This document shows positions 48,576 to 60,488 of a DNA stretch of 64,000 nt, piece by piece. Source of the DNA: Artocarpus heterophyllus (lineage: Eukaryota; Streptophyta; Magnoliopsida; Rosales; Moraceae). Location of the stretch: positions 518,324 to 582,323 of the forward strand of contig JAJQZP010000445.1 in assembly GCA_025403435.1 (NCBI GenBank), in the 5' to 3' direction. The notes under the pieces are model-generated. The model saw only the letters and a list, made by a program, of their open reading frames with translations, did no database searches and was not told where the DNA came from. Position numbers and translations under genes: made by a program. The stretch's first letter is position 1, and each line of letters starts with the position of its first letter.

Positions 48576-49274
48576 AGGGGGCATTTTTTGATCAAAAAAT
48601 CCAAATTTTTTTTTAATTTTTCAGATTTTTAATTTGGGTATTTTGGAAAATTGTTTTCTAATAAATCTAAAATTAATTTTAATGAAATCCAAAATTTTAT
48701 TATTTGTGTTTAAATAAAATTTTGAAAATTTATTTTAAATATGGTTTTGAATTTATGCATAATTTATTTTGCATGTATTCTTTGCTTATTATTTTTAATA
48801 CATGCAAATTCATGAATATTTTATGAATGAAAAATAAATGTCCTGAGTGATTTGTATAATTGTAATTGATCTAAGAGTAGCTACAGCATCTTTAATTACA
48901 TTAAAATTATACATTAAGTTTGCTAAATTACATACAGTTAAACAGACATCAATTGTAACTAATTATGTTTGGTATAATGGAATTTATCCCACAGGAAATT
49001 TTATTATATTAAATATGATTGGTTAGGATGAAATATTAAACTGTTTTTCTTAATTTGCCCATAGGGATTAATAAATGGAATATAATTTAATAGTTTTATC
49101 ATAAGATTGTATGTGAATCAATGGAAATTAGAAACTTAGCCTATAGGTAGTTTTTATGTCAAATGATTCATAATTTTTATAGCATGATTTACATTGATAA
49201 AACATGACATATAGTTATTAGCTTCAAATTTTATGACATGAGCACGTATGGTTGATTTATTGCAGTAATTCATC

Positions 49275-52200
49275 CTGTTAATTTATCTGGTATGAAATGT
49301 AATATTCTTGAGCTTAAGGGTGATAACTATAAAGTCTAAAAAGAGAGGATTCTCTTTCATTTGGGATGAATGGACATTGACTATGCCATCAGAAAGGATA
49401 AACCGCCCTTTATCACTGAGACTAGCACTCCAGATGATGTTGGTCGAGATGAAAAATGGGAGCGATCCAATAGTCTCTCAGTTATGTTCATAAAGACCAA
49501 AACCTCTACTAGGATTAGGTGTTTGGTTGATCAATATGACAATGTCTGAGTACTACTGAAGGCTAGTGATGAGCAATTTGAGTCTTCAGATAAGGCATTG
49601 GCAAGCACCCTAATTATATCATTTTCATCCTTGAAGGTTACCAGTATTAAAGGCGTGCGTGAGCAAATCATGAGCATGAGGGACATTGAGACTCAATTAA
49701 AGACACTTGAGGTTGACATGTCTGATTCTTTCCTAGTTCATTACATTCTGAACTCTTCACCCTTTGAGTATGGTCCCTTTGAGATCTCTTATAACACACA
49801 TAAGGATAAATGGTCAATTAATAAGCTATTGACCATGTGTGTTCAGGAGGAGGGAAGACTCATCATGGAAGAGGGAGAGAAAGTAAATTTGAAAACCTAG
49901 GGTAAAAAGAAACATCAGACCAAGCAAAAGGGGAAAGGCAAGGTTCTTGCCTAGCCTGATATTAAGAAGGAGTTCAAGTGCTTCTTTTGTAAGAAGAAGA
50001 GGCATGTAAAGAAGGACTGCTCTAAATTCCAAGAATGGCTTGATAAGAAAGGTACTTAACTTTTACTTTTCTGTTATGAATCCGATATGATTAATGTTAA
50101 TTATAACACACGATGGATTGACTCCGGTTCCACAATCCATGTTACCAATTCTCTGTAGGGATTGCAAAACCTACGAGAGCCAGTGGGAAGTGAGCAAAGC
50201 ATCTATTCTGAAAATAAGATGTACTCACATATGGAGGCTGTAGGAACGTGCAAACTAGTCTTAAGTAGTGGCTTTGTTTTGTATTCGGAAAAGACATTTT
50301 ATATTTCTAGTTTTTCTAGAAATTTAATTTCAGTTTTCAGACTTGTATTAGTTGGATATTCCTTTAAATTTTCAAAATCTTCATTCCATTTATTTTATAA
50401 ATCTGATTTTATTAGATGTAGTACTTTGTCTAATGGTCTTTTTCGTCTTAATTTACAAAATGATGCCAATTATACTACTTTGCACATTCATGAAAATGTT
50501 GGTATAAAATGATGTGTTATAAATGATAAATCCTCTATGTTGTGGCATTAGAGATTGGGACATATCTCCATCGAGAGAATTAAGAGATTAGTAAATGATG
50601 GAGTACTTAATATTTTAGATTTTATTGATTTTGATACTTGTGTGGACTGCATTAAGGGCAAGTAGATCAACAAGTAGAAGAAGGGTGCCAAGAGGAGTTT
50701 TGATTTATTGAAAATCGTACATAGAGATATTTGTAGTCCAGACATGGACACATACTCTCAAAGGTACTTCATCTCTTTCATAGATGACTACTCATGATAC
50801 ATGTATATCTACTTGCTTAACAATAAAAATGAAGCACTAGATGCTTTTAAGGTCTTTAAAGCGAAAGTAGAGAAACAATGTGGACGGAAAATTAAGATCA
50901 TGAGAACAAATAGAGATGGAGAATACTAGGGTAGAAACACAAAGCATGGACAAGCACCTGGTCCATTTTCTAAGTTTCTTCAAGAACATGGGATTATTGC
51001 CTAATATAGTATGTCTGGTTCTCCATACCAAAATGGTGTAGCTAAAAGAAGAAACCAAACATTATTGGACATGGTGCAAAGTATGCTTGCTAGCTCCAAA
51101 CTTTCTGAGTCCTTGTGGACTGAAGCTCTTAAGACGGTAGTGTACATATTGACCCGAGTTCCAACCATGGCTATCCCAAAGATGCCTTTTGAGTTATTCA
51201 AAGGTTGGAAATCGAGTTTACGACATATACGCATTTGGGGATGCCCATCAGAGGTAAGAGTTTATAATCCACAAGAGAAGAAGCAAGACCTAAGGACCAT
51301 AAGTGGATATTTTGTTGGTTATGCTGAACAGTCTAAGGGATATAGATTTTATTATCCATCTCATAGTACTAGATTTGTGGAATCAAGAAATGCAAAATTT
51401 CTTAAGAATGACTCAATTAGTGGGAACAATCGATCTTAGAACACTATTCCTAAGAAAGATTATATAGATGCTCAACTTTCCACTTCTTATGATAAATTAT
51501 TTGTTGTACACAACATGCCTAAAGTTCAAAAGTGTGATGAACAACAACAAGTTATTCAAGTTCCACAGACTGCTAATCAAAAAATAGTGGATCTAGCTGA
51601 ACAATAGATATAGGAACCTATTGAACAGTTTATTGAACAACATACTTCTCAAGAGAATGTTGAACCAACATTAAGGAGATCTACTAGAGAAAAGCGATCA
51701 GCGATACCTAGTGATTATATTGTGTATCTATAAGAATTTGACTATAATGTTGGAGCAAAAAATGATCCTGAAATGTTTTCATAGGCCATGAGTTCTAAGG
51801 AACTTGACTTATGGTATAGTGCCATGAAAGATGAAATGGATTCTATGGCATCTAACAGAGTTTTGCCTGATGGTGTAAAAGTCATTAGATGTAAGTGGGT
51901 CTTTAAAACAAAGAAAGACTCATTAGGCAACATTGAGAGACATAAGGTAAGACTCATTCCCAAAGGATTCACTCAAAGAGAAGGAATTGACTACACAAAG
52001 ACCTTTTCTCCTGTATCTAAAAAGGATTCTCTTCGAGTCATTGTGGTATTGGTCGCCCATTTTGACTTGGATTTGTATCAAATGGATGCAAAAACGGCCT
52101 TTCTAAATGGTGATCTAGTCTATATGGAATAATCAGAAGGATTTTCCTCTAGTGATGGTGAGCATTTAGTCTACAAGCTTAAGAAATCCATATATGGATT

Positions 52201-53311
52201 AAAACAAGCCTCTTGTCAGTAGTATTTGAAGTTCCATGACGTTATATCTTCATTTGGTTTGGAAGAGAATATCATGGATCAATATATATACTAGAAGGTC
52301 AGTGGGAGTAGAATTTGTTTCCTTGTGCTATATGCAGATGACATATTACTTGCAGCTAATGATAAGGGTTTGCCATATGAGGTGAAGCGATTTCTCTCAA
52401 AGAACTTTGATATGAAGGATATGGGAGAGGCATCTTATGTCCTTGGTATTAAGATCCATAGGGATAGATCTCAAGGCATTTTAGGTTTGTCTTAAGAGAC
52501 CTATATTAACAAGGTTCTAGAGAGATTTCAGATGAAGGATTGTTCACCAAGTGTAACACCCATTGTGAAGGGTGATAAGTTTAATTTGAACCAATGCCCA
52601 AAAAATGAGTTCAAATGGGAACATATGAAAAACATTCCATATGCTTTAGCAGTTGGAAGCCTAATGTATGCTTAGGTTTGTATAATATTTGACATTGCAT
52701 TTGTTGTTAGAATGTTGGGCAGATAACAAAGTAACATAAGTATTGACCATTGAAGAGCTGCAAAGAAGGTGATGAGAAATCTTCGAGGAACTAAGGATTA
52801 TATGCTCATGTATAGACAGACTAATAATCTAGAGGTGATTGGATACTCTGACACAGACTTCGCTGACTGTGTTGATTCGCGAAAATCAATATCCGGTTAT
52901 GTTTTCATGTTTGCCAGTAGAGCTGTATCTTGAATGAGTGCGAAGCAGATTTTGACTGCAACCTATACTATGGAGGCCGAGTTTGTTTCTTGTTTTGAAG
53001 CTACTTCACATGTTGTATGGTCAAAGAGTTTCATATCTGGGCTTAGAAGTATGGATTCTATATCTAGGCCATTGAGATTATACTGTGACAATTCAGCTGC
53101 GGTGTTTATGGCTAAGAACAACAAGAGCGATAGTCAAATTAAACACATCGACATTAAGTACTTGGCTATAAGAGAACGTGTTAAAGAAAAGAAAATGGTC
53201 ATTGAACACGTAAACACTTAGTTGATGATTGCCGATCTTTTAACTAAAGGCATGCCACTAAAGAATTTTGAAGATCATGTAGTACGAATGGGACTTGGTT
53301 CCATGATGTGA
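49275..53311 (+). pseudogene. Ty1/copia gag-pol polyprotein, decayed
   Basis: In order across several frames: Gag start (NILELKGDNYK, about 49298), a zinc knuckle CFFCKKKRHVKKDC with the usual Gly changed to Arg (49979-50020), and protease WIDSGSTIHVTN (50114). The GAG-pre-integrase block RLGHISIERIKRL (about 50553) and the integrase C-part [20 protein letters not shown] (51014) follow. Reverse transcriptase has YQMDAKTAFLNGDL (52076) and catalytic YADDILLA (52331), and RNase H has SAKQILTATYTMEAEFVSC (52937). A stop at 53309-53311 ends the usual C-terminus. At least ten in-frame stops and some frame changes inactivate it. Several stops are TAA/TAG where the family has Gln, or TGA/TAG where it has Trp, which is single-transition decay. 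Confidence 0.92.
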
Positions 53312-53592
53312 ATTTCATTGTATGTACATTTGGTTATTTTAATGAAACTCTTATTTAGTTGTGCACATGTTCAGTTATTTTGAGAAAGATCAATTAAGTT
53401 GGACCTGGAATAAACATAGGGTTTATTCATTAAGTTACATTACCATTTATGAGTTAGTATTAAGGGATATAATGCATTGTAATACATGAAAGATAAAACT
53501 CGTTCTAAGAGGACCTATTGCCATAATTCATGTGTTTATTCCTTAAGTTTGAGATTGGTTGATTTTGGTTATTTAGAAAATATATGTGGACT

Positions 53593-53603
53593 AAGTGGGA
53601 GAA
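53593..53603 (+). other. Copia polypurine tract
   Basis: AAGTGGGAGAA directly before TGTTATTATT, the usual copia CTAAGTGGGAGAATGTT junction between internal region and 3' LTR. Confidence 0.8.
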
Positions 53604-54047
53604 TGTTATTATTTATTTATTTATTTTAAATGATAATAAATAAATAAAAATAAATTTAAGTGGTCCAAGATACGCATGTTTTCTAAATGATGTCAACCAA
53701 ATGATATCTTTGAATTGTTATAACGCTTCAGAAAGAAGACATTGTTTTAGAGATACCTCTTAATGGTAACACACAATGATGGTGGGTGTCTATAAATATC
53801 ACGTAAAAGAGTTCCTAAGCCTGTGCAATTATTTCAGAAATACACCATCTCTCAAAATTACAGAAGGTTTAGGAGATTTTCTTTCTTCAAGAATTCTTAC
53901 ATAGATTCTCCATTCTTACTGTATTTGTCAATAGCTGGAGGTTAGATTTTTTTTCCTTAATGTTACAGTATTTAGATGATTTTTATGCAATTTAGTTTAT
54001 ATATAAATGTTGAAGATCATAATTTTGTGTATGTAAATTTTCTTACA
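53604..54047 (+). repeat. 3' LTR of the copia element
   Basis: 444 bp, beginning TGTTATTATT and ending TTTTCTTACA. The end is fixed by comparison with the related fragment at 56656-56967, where the next bases form a primer site. No matching 5' LTR was found upstream of the gag region. Confidence 0.8.
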
Positions 54048-55785
54048 AGTTGGGCATGCATGCTTGATTTATTTCAATCTCTTTTTATTTCCCCTTTTTG
54101 TTTTAGTTGAGTTTTAAGCTTGTCTTTGGTTACATTTGTAACGTTTCTCGCATCTATTGGCGTCTAGTTCATGAAAATGAGATGGAAATTGGAAGTATGT
54201 GCCGTCCGTATGATAATATGATACTTATATCAGTACTGGTATTTTTGGCTGCTTTCTTTCTTCTTTTCTCTCCCATGTGGCATGGCTGGTACGTTTCATT
54301 CAGGCTTTTTATTATCGATCAGTTACTTCTTTTTTCTCTCTTTATTTTCTTACTTTTTTTTTATTTTTTTTTTAAAAACTGATCAGCTTCTTTATCCATT
54401 GCCATTGACAGCTTCTTCAAGAACGTGGTTACTTTTCATCATTTTTCTTCTTTTCTTTTTGTGATTTTTTATGATGTTAATATACAGACCATTTCCATCA
54501 TATGCTAATGTTATATTTACTCTAAAAAATATAAAAGTAACGCATTGATCTATTTAATACTCACAATAGATAATGTTGTGTCAAATGTTATATTTCTTCT
54601 TTTTTGGGTCACAAAATGCTATTTTTTTACATGATTTAACTTTTGAAACTTGTAAAATTTATCCATCTCTATACTTCGAAGCACATTTTTACGAATTTTT
54701 TTAAAAAAAACTAGGGATATTTACTAAAAATATACATTATTATCCCTTGTCTTTCTCTCCATTACTTAAGTTAGAATAAATCACCAGATTATTTCTTTCC
54801 CTTACTAATTTTTAAGTGGTAATTATATCCACATTTTCACACTATTGGATCTGATAAAAGTTTCTTTTTTTACATCTAATGCCTGAAGATAGATATCTAT
54901 TAATATATTACTTTTTTAATACTGACAAGAGAAATTGTATTTCTTTGCTTTTCTTTTCTTTTTCTTGTTAATTTCTCTGCTAAAAACTAAAACAATAACC
55001 TACTAATATAACTTGTGTTTTTGTTGTCAAATTTGTATAGAAATTGGATTTTGATTAAAAAAAAAAGTATCCTGTTGGCTTGTGTTCTCACTGAGAAAAG
55101 ACCTTTAATCATCTTTTCCATCCAAACGCGGTAACCAAAGACAAATCATCTACGGCAGGCACCGTCACTTTTATAACGTACGCCAAGAAAAGTTTACCAA
55201 GAAGAAAAAGAAAAAGAAAACGTACGCCGGTAAAAACGTGTATAAAAGTTTTGTTGTGTTGCGGCTTGCGTGCGCAAGAGAGGTGAACTTACGTTCGGCC
55301 ACACCATATCCACAACTTCGTGGCGAAGGACTTGGAATTTTAATCTTGTCCATTTTTTCTCTCCCGTTGAAAAACAAAAAAAAAATCTGAAGGTTTGTTC
55401 CCTTTTTTTTTCCCTTTTGGTAACGTATCATACAATAATACTATGATGACATGACACGCAAGCAGTCATGGCTAAGGATAGTCTCTAGAAACGTTTGCAT
55501 ATAGGATTATACAAATTAGCTAGACGTCTATCCATAATCTAATCCGTAACGTTTAGATTACGAAAATTCCAAAATCCTTACCAATCCATCATTCTCAAAC
55601 CTTATTTTCTTAAGAGTGTCAGCTATATTTTCTTTCTCACCTTTTTATACTCTCTCGCGTATAAACTCTATTATTTTATTTTTTGTTTAAAAAACATTTA
55701 ACAATGTTAGTGGATTTTATATGTCAGAACGTGATTGAAAAGAGTGTATAAGAGAGTAAAAAAGATAGTACGGCTAGCACATTTC
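54048..55785. other. Spacer, no gene recognised
   Basis: AT-rich with long T runs. An open frame at 54107-54382 encodes a Phe/Leu-rich hydrophobic sequence that comes largely from T-rich DNA, and another at 55171-55431 on the minus strand is Lys/Phe-rich. Neither has a recognised domain. A GC-richer stretch at 55130-55340 has no identified feature. Confidence 0.5.
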
Positions 55786-55799
55786 TCTTTTCTTTTCTT

Positions 55800-55905
55800 T
55801 CTTTTTTTTTTTTTTTGAGAATGTAGTGGCTAATTTTATTGATCACGATAAAATCGTCAATTGCAATACATGAAATACAATTGGGTACTTCCTCTAGCCA
55901 GTAAT
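55800..55905 (-). mobile_element. Possible retroposon 3' end with poly(A), minus strand
   Basis: Read on the minus strand, GATCAATAAAATTAGCC carries an AATAAA signal and is followed after about 15 bases by a run of As (plus-strand T run 55802-55816). This is what the 3' end of a LINE-like or processed insertion looks like. It is cut on its 5' side by a TGTAACACCC element at 55906. Confidence 0.3.
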
Positions 55906-56655
55906 TGTAACACCCACCATTTTCTTTTATGGACATTTGTGTTAATCTAATATTAAAATATGATATTTTAAGTGCTATTATTGTTTATGTTAAGAAAATT
56001 GACTTTTTATTTAGTGATATCGCAGGTGACGGTCATGTGGGATCGATGTGCTGGGGATGCTCATGTCAAAAGTGATGATAAGCTTAAAGTATCTATTGTT
56101 TTTTTAAGAGTTTCAACTTGCTCTAAATTTATAATCTTTATAATGCTTTAGAGTTATGTATGCCCTAAAGCTATATTCTTGATGATAGCATAATTTTGTT
56201 GCATATTTTCTTATTTTTATAATATTAATGATGTCATGATAATTACATGTGTAGTATTTTTTATTGGAATTAAGACATTAGATAATATAAAGTGTCTAAA
56301 AGAATAATGTGTAAATTAATATTTTTGGGGTCATAGAGTAAATATTATTGAAATTCTCTTCCTTACCCCCTCTCAAAAATCTCTCCAAAAAAGCCTCTAT
56401 TATCACTCTAATCCTCAAAACCAAGAATTCATTGCCCTTATTTTCTTTAAAGCCAAAGTAGAAGGAATTATTTTTAGAGATTTTGTATGCAAGTATTCAT
56501 CTTTTTTGAAGAATGCATAAAAATTAAAGGTATGTTTTAAAGTTTTCATGGTTTTGATTTTTATAGTTGATGTATATTGTTTTGTGATAGACTTTGTTAG
56601 AAAATTTGTCCTGTTATGATTGTGAATGTGTATGCATGTATGTTTGTATGAAAAA
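55906..56655 (+). mobile_element. TGTAACACCC-type LTR, 3' truncated
   Basis: It starts TGTAACACCCACCATTTTC and shares the GGTGACGGTCATGTGG..CGATGTGCT..TGCTCATGTCAAA block with 16850-16885 and 20447-20490. It ends where a copia LTR fragment begins at 56656. Confidence 0.55.
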
Positions 56656-56986
56656 TGTTATAACGCTTCAGAAAGAATGCCTTGTTTCAGAGATACCTCT
56701 TGATGCTAACACACACTGATGGTGGATATCTATAAATATCATGTAAGAGGATTTCAAAAATACACTATCTCTCAAAATTGTAGAAGGTTTAGAAAATTCT
56801 CTTTCTTTAAAAATTCTTGTAGAGATTCTCCATTTTTACTGTATTTGTTAATGGCTGGAGGTTAGATTTCTTTTCTTTAACGTTTTCGCATTTAGATGAT
56901 TTTTATGCAACTTAGTTTATGCATAAATGTTGAAGATTATAATTCTGTATATGTGAATTTTCTTACATTTAGTATCAAGAGCATGG
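56656..56986 (+). mobile_element. Copia LTR fragment plus primer binding site
   Basis: 56656-56967 matches the 3' two thirds of the LTR at 53604-54047 (TGTTATAACGCTTCAGAAAG through TTTTCTTACA). It is followed by TTTAGTATCAAGAGC (56968-56982), a slightly altered tRNA-Met primer site. It is therefore the 5' LTR end of a second, otherwise missing element of the same family. Confidence 0.75.
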
Positions 56987-57599
56987 TTTTTTCTCTGCCT
57001 TGATATGTTTGAATAGAGTTTTTTAAAATACCTAAAACTTACTTGCAATATTTAGGTCTTATTTATGTGTTTAGATTGTTAATTTTAAATAATGTATCAA
57101 ATAAATAGATAAGATAATAAAAAACAGAAAAATAGGAGAGGAGGTCTATACTTGCAAATTCAATAACGCAAAGATACATAGAACTCATAAAACTAACACT
57201 TATCATTTATATTTATAGAATGGCAACTTATCACAAGAAAAAATAGAAAGACGCAAGCAATAAATTGCGCCCACAAAGTTGGAAAAAGAAAGGTAAGCGA
57301 ATTCCTATTTGCTTGTCGGCCTTGTCTTTTCTTCCAACTGGCGCACGCAACGTTGAATTTTGATATTAAAAACATTGACCACAGCAATGAAACACAAAAA
57401 ACCATTCCGATGTAATGTGCGTGCGCTGACGTTCCTGAAAAGGCCAAAAAACAAAAGCTGCCGTCCAAATATCCAACCACAACTAGAGAAAAAAATCCCC
57501 TAAAAAAACTGTTTTAGAAAAGGTCAGGATTTTTTTTTTCCCTTGCTGAATAAAAGGTCAAAGTTTAATTATATCTCTGTAACACACTGGAGTCATTAG
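56987..57599. other. Upstream region of gene C, no gene recognised
   Basis: AT-rich at first, then a GC-richer patch at 57290-57480. The minus-strand open frame there (57193-57480) is hydrophobic and has no recognised domain. The last 100 bp before the TATA box is presumably gene C promoter. Confidence 0.5.
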
Positions 57600-57607
57600 T
57601 ATAAATA
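57600..57607 (+). promoter_or_regulatory. TATA box of gene C
   Basis: TATAAATA lies 66 bp before the gene C ATG, a normal plant core-promoter spacing that leaves a short leader. This supports ATG 57666 as the start. The left-arm equivalent for gene A is outside the window. Confidence 0.6.
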
Positions 57608-57665
57608 TACAAGAAATCTAGCTAACATTAATTGTGCTTCTTTGGCTTCAAAGGCAGAGATAAAA

Positions 57666-60488
57666 ATGGCTCGAGCTGCTTTAACCATGCTTTTTCTAAT
57701 AATCTTTGGTTTTCATAGCCAACTTCAGGTCCATGCATTCGCCACTCGTTCTGATCATGGCATGAAATTTTTTTAACAAATCCCACTTTTCATTTCTAAT
57801 ACATGATATAATCAATATGTTGTTTGACAATTGGTTTGAACCAAAGAGGGTATAAAACTGTCATATGCTAGTGCAAAGCTTACATATGCTACATTGCTTA
57901 AACAAAAAAGTTTTGATTTAAATTAACGTGTCAAACACCTTATAAAACTTCCAAAACCCGCTTATTGCGACGAAAATATTGAAGTATTGAATAGATCAGC
58001 GCAGTGCCATCTCCACCAATCCAACTGGGAAAAAATCTTTTAAACATTTGTTGATCTTAAAAATTGACATGTAAACATGGGCTATATTGCTAATATTAAG
58101 TGTATTATTATTATTATTATTTGGTTTCAGACTTTAGTTACATGAAATCTGTACGCAACGCAACTGACATGCCATGGGAGGAAGAGTACGACTACATAGT
58201 GATTGGAGGTGGCACGGCAGGTTGCCCATTAGCCGCAACTCTATCGGAACAACATTCCGTACTTGTCCTCGAAAGAGGCGGCTCTCCCGAAACATTCCCA
58301 AACGTCTTGCACGCAGCCGGGTTTGTTGCCAACCTCATGCAAGAAGACGATGGCCAAACAGCGGCGCAGAGGTTCACCTCCGAAGATGGCGTTGCAAATG
58401 TTAGAGGCAGAATTCTCGGAGGCACCAGCATGATCAATGCCGCTGTCTATTCCCGAGCCGACGATGAGTTCCTTTTGAATTCGGGTGTCGAATGGGACAT
58501 GGAATCAGTCGAGGAGGCGTACCGGTGGGTCGAAGAGAGTGTTGTGTTCCGGCCGAATTTGGCAGTTTGGCAGTCTGTTGTGAAAGAGGCTCTAGTGGAA
58601 GCTGGGGTTGGTCCGGACAATGGGTTCAGTGTTGATCATAAGCTTGGAACCAAAGTTACGGGTTCGACCTTCGATGGAGTGGGGAAGAGACATGGAGCTG
58701 TGGAGCTGCTCAATAGAGGAGATCTGAGAAACTTGCGAGTTGCTGTTCATGCAAGTGTGGACAGAATCATCTTTTCAAAACAAGGATCAAGTATGTTGAA
58801 ATTATATCTTTCTTTTTATAAAGTTTCTTTCTTTATTAATTATTTATGGGTAATTTTTTTTTTTTTTTTTTTTAAGAAATCATGTACTTGATTATTATGC
58901 ATTTGTGGGGACCAAACCGCGGACACTGTGATATTGGCAAAGTCAACAAAATAAATAAATAAATAAATATCATTGCCAATACAACTAGCAAAGAAAAGTA
59001 GAAGACCAACTATATTTGTAGATTTTTTTTTTTTAATCTTTTCTGATTATTTTTCACAAATTCATGTCTTAATGGTAGGGTCCACAAAATCACGTATATG
59101 CACAATTTGAAATTGCTTTCTAAAATTGTTTTTTTTTTATTTGTTTAATAATAGTTTGAGTTGGCAACAATTTGCTAATGCATCATGATGATATATATCC
59201 TTCTTCCATATTTGTATTATTAAGCAGCTTGATTACTATTATTAATAATAGTTGTTTAAAAATATAGTTCAAATCAACATATTAAATCTAAAATACTATA
59301 GTAATTTATATGCGCTAAGAGAAAATATTATAACAAAATTAGTTAGAGCTATTTTTTTTAAATTTTAACTATGTTCCCAAACAAATTTTAAGTTCTTTCG
59401 TCTTTATTTTTGAAATTTACAGGACCTTCTGCAATCGGAGTCATCTACACTGATTCAAATGGTAAGTCTCACCAAGCACATATACACTACAAAGGAGAGA
59501 TTATTCTTAGTGCGGTGCAATTGGAAGCCCTCAACTTCTTCTACTTAGTGGAGTCGGCTCAGATTCCTACCTTTCCTCACTAAATATTCCTGTAATCCAT
59601 TCCCAACCAAATGTTGGAAAATTCATGGCTGACAATCCTCGTAACAACATCAATCTCGTAATTCCATTCCCATTCGACCAATCTCCCGCACAAGTTGTAG
59701 GAATCACTAGTGACTATTTCATAGAGACTGTCTCTTATAGCTTACCATTCTATCCAATTCCATTACCCTTTAGCCTTATTCCCAGCTCAGCTTCCACAGA
59801 TTTGAGCATCGCAACCATTGCTGAGAAAATCATCGGACCGTTGTCCCATGGCTCACTCCAGCTAGCTTCTTCGGATGACATAAAAGCTACCCCGCATGTC
59901 AAATTCAACTACTTTTCCAATCCCATCGACCTTTCTCGATGCGTCAGTGCCATGAGAAAGATGGGCAATTTGTTGGAAACAAATTCGATGGATCAGTTTA
60001 AGTACAAGGATTACAATGGTGATAGGGGTTTCATGTTCTTGGGGCCAAGTTTACCGTCAAATTGGTCCAATGATTCATCAATAGAGGCATATTGCCGGAG
60101 CACTGTCACAACTTTTTGGCATTACCATGGCGGGTGTCTTGTGGGGAAGGTGGTCGATGGTGATTTTCATGTCATGGGGATTAACTCACTTCGAGTTGTG
60201 GATGGTTCAACTTTCAGCGTCTCGCCGGGGACCAATCCTCAAGCCACTCTAATGATGTTAGGCCGGTGAGTTATTTATTATAGTTAATCATGTTTGCAGT
60301 TAAATTTGTATAGCAAAGCAAACTTTTTCTTTTCTAATTACTCGTCCTAATCGTTCAGTTTAAATTAACTTTTCTTTTATATGAGCAGGTATATGGGGCT
60401 TAAGATGCTGAGAGAAAGAAGAAACCACAAATTTAAAGATCTTACGGTCGCAAAATTCTTGCATTTTATAGGCGATAGAATTTCTTAA
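57666..60488 (+). pseudogene. GMC oxidoreductase, (R)-mandelonitrile lyase-like (gene C), single-base frameshift in exon 3
   Basis: Exons read as 57666-57759, 58131-58790, 59423-60265 and 60389-60488. Exon 1 encodes a signal peptide (start MARAALTMLFLIIFG). Exon 2 has the FAD motif VIGGGTAGCPLA and GRILGGTSMINA and is essentially identical to gene A. In exon 3 the second GMC signature is broken: TGCCGGTGC of gene A reads TGCGGTGC near 59511-59518. Translation therefore shifts and meets a TAA at 59581-59583, predicting a 304-residue fragment that lacks the substrate and catalytic domain. After the break the original frame is open to the end and keeps FWHYHGG and PGTNPQ. Without the missing base the gene would encode 565 residues, close to the family norm. 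The first intron would need a GC donor (ATG|GCATGA). The copy has many other one-base deletions relative to the left arm, so the frameshift may be a consensus error and not a true null. Confidence 0.8.

Larger units (their letters stand above)
45521..49254. other. Spacer, no gene recognised
   Basis: AT-rich throughout. Open frames at 45807-46007 and 47391-47585 show no recognisable domain. It holds an AT microsatellite (46591-46618), a diverged direct repeat pair (46937-47080 and 48095-48240) and a group of palindromes (48411-48575). The last kilobase may be the untranslated leader of the copia element that follows, but no 5' LTR or primer site was found. Confidence 0.5.

Noticed and set aside
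54107..54382. 91-codon hydrophobic frame that could be a small membrane protein
   Set aside because: It is mostly Phe/Leu from T-rich DNA with no conserved start context or homologous copy.
57193..57480. 95-codon minus-strand frame upstream of gene C
   Set aside because: No recognised domain, no promoter evidence, and it overlaps the likely gene C promoter.
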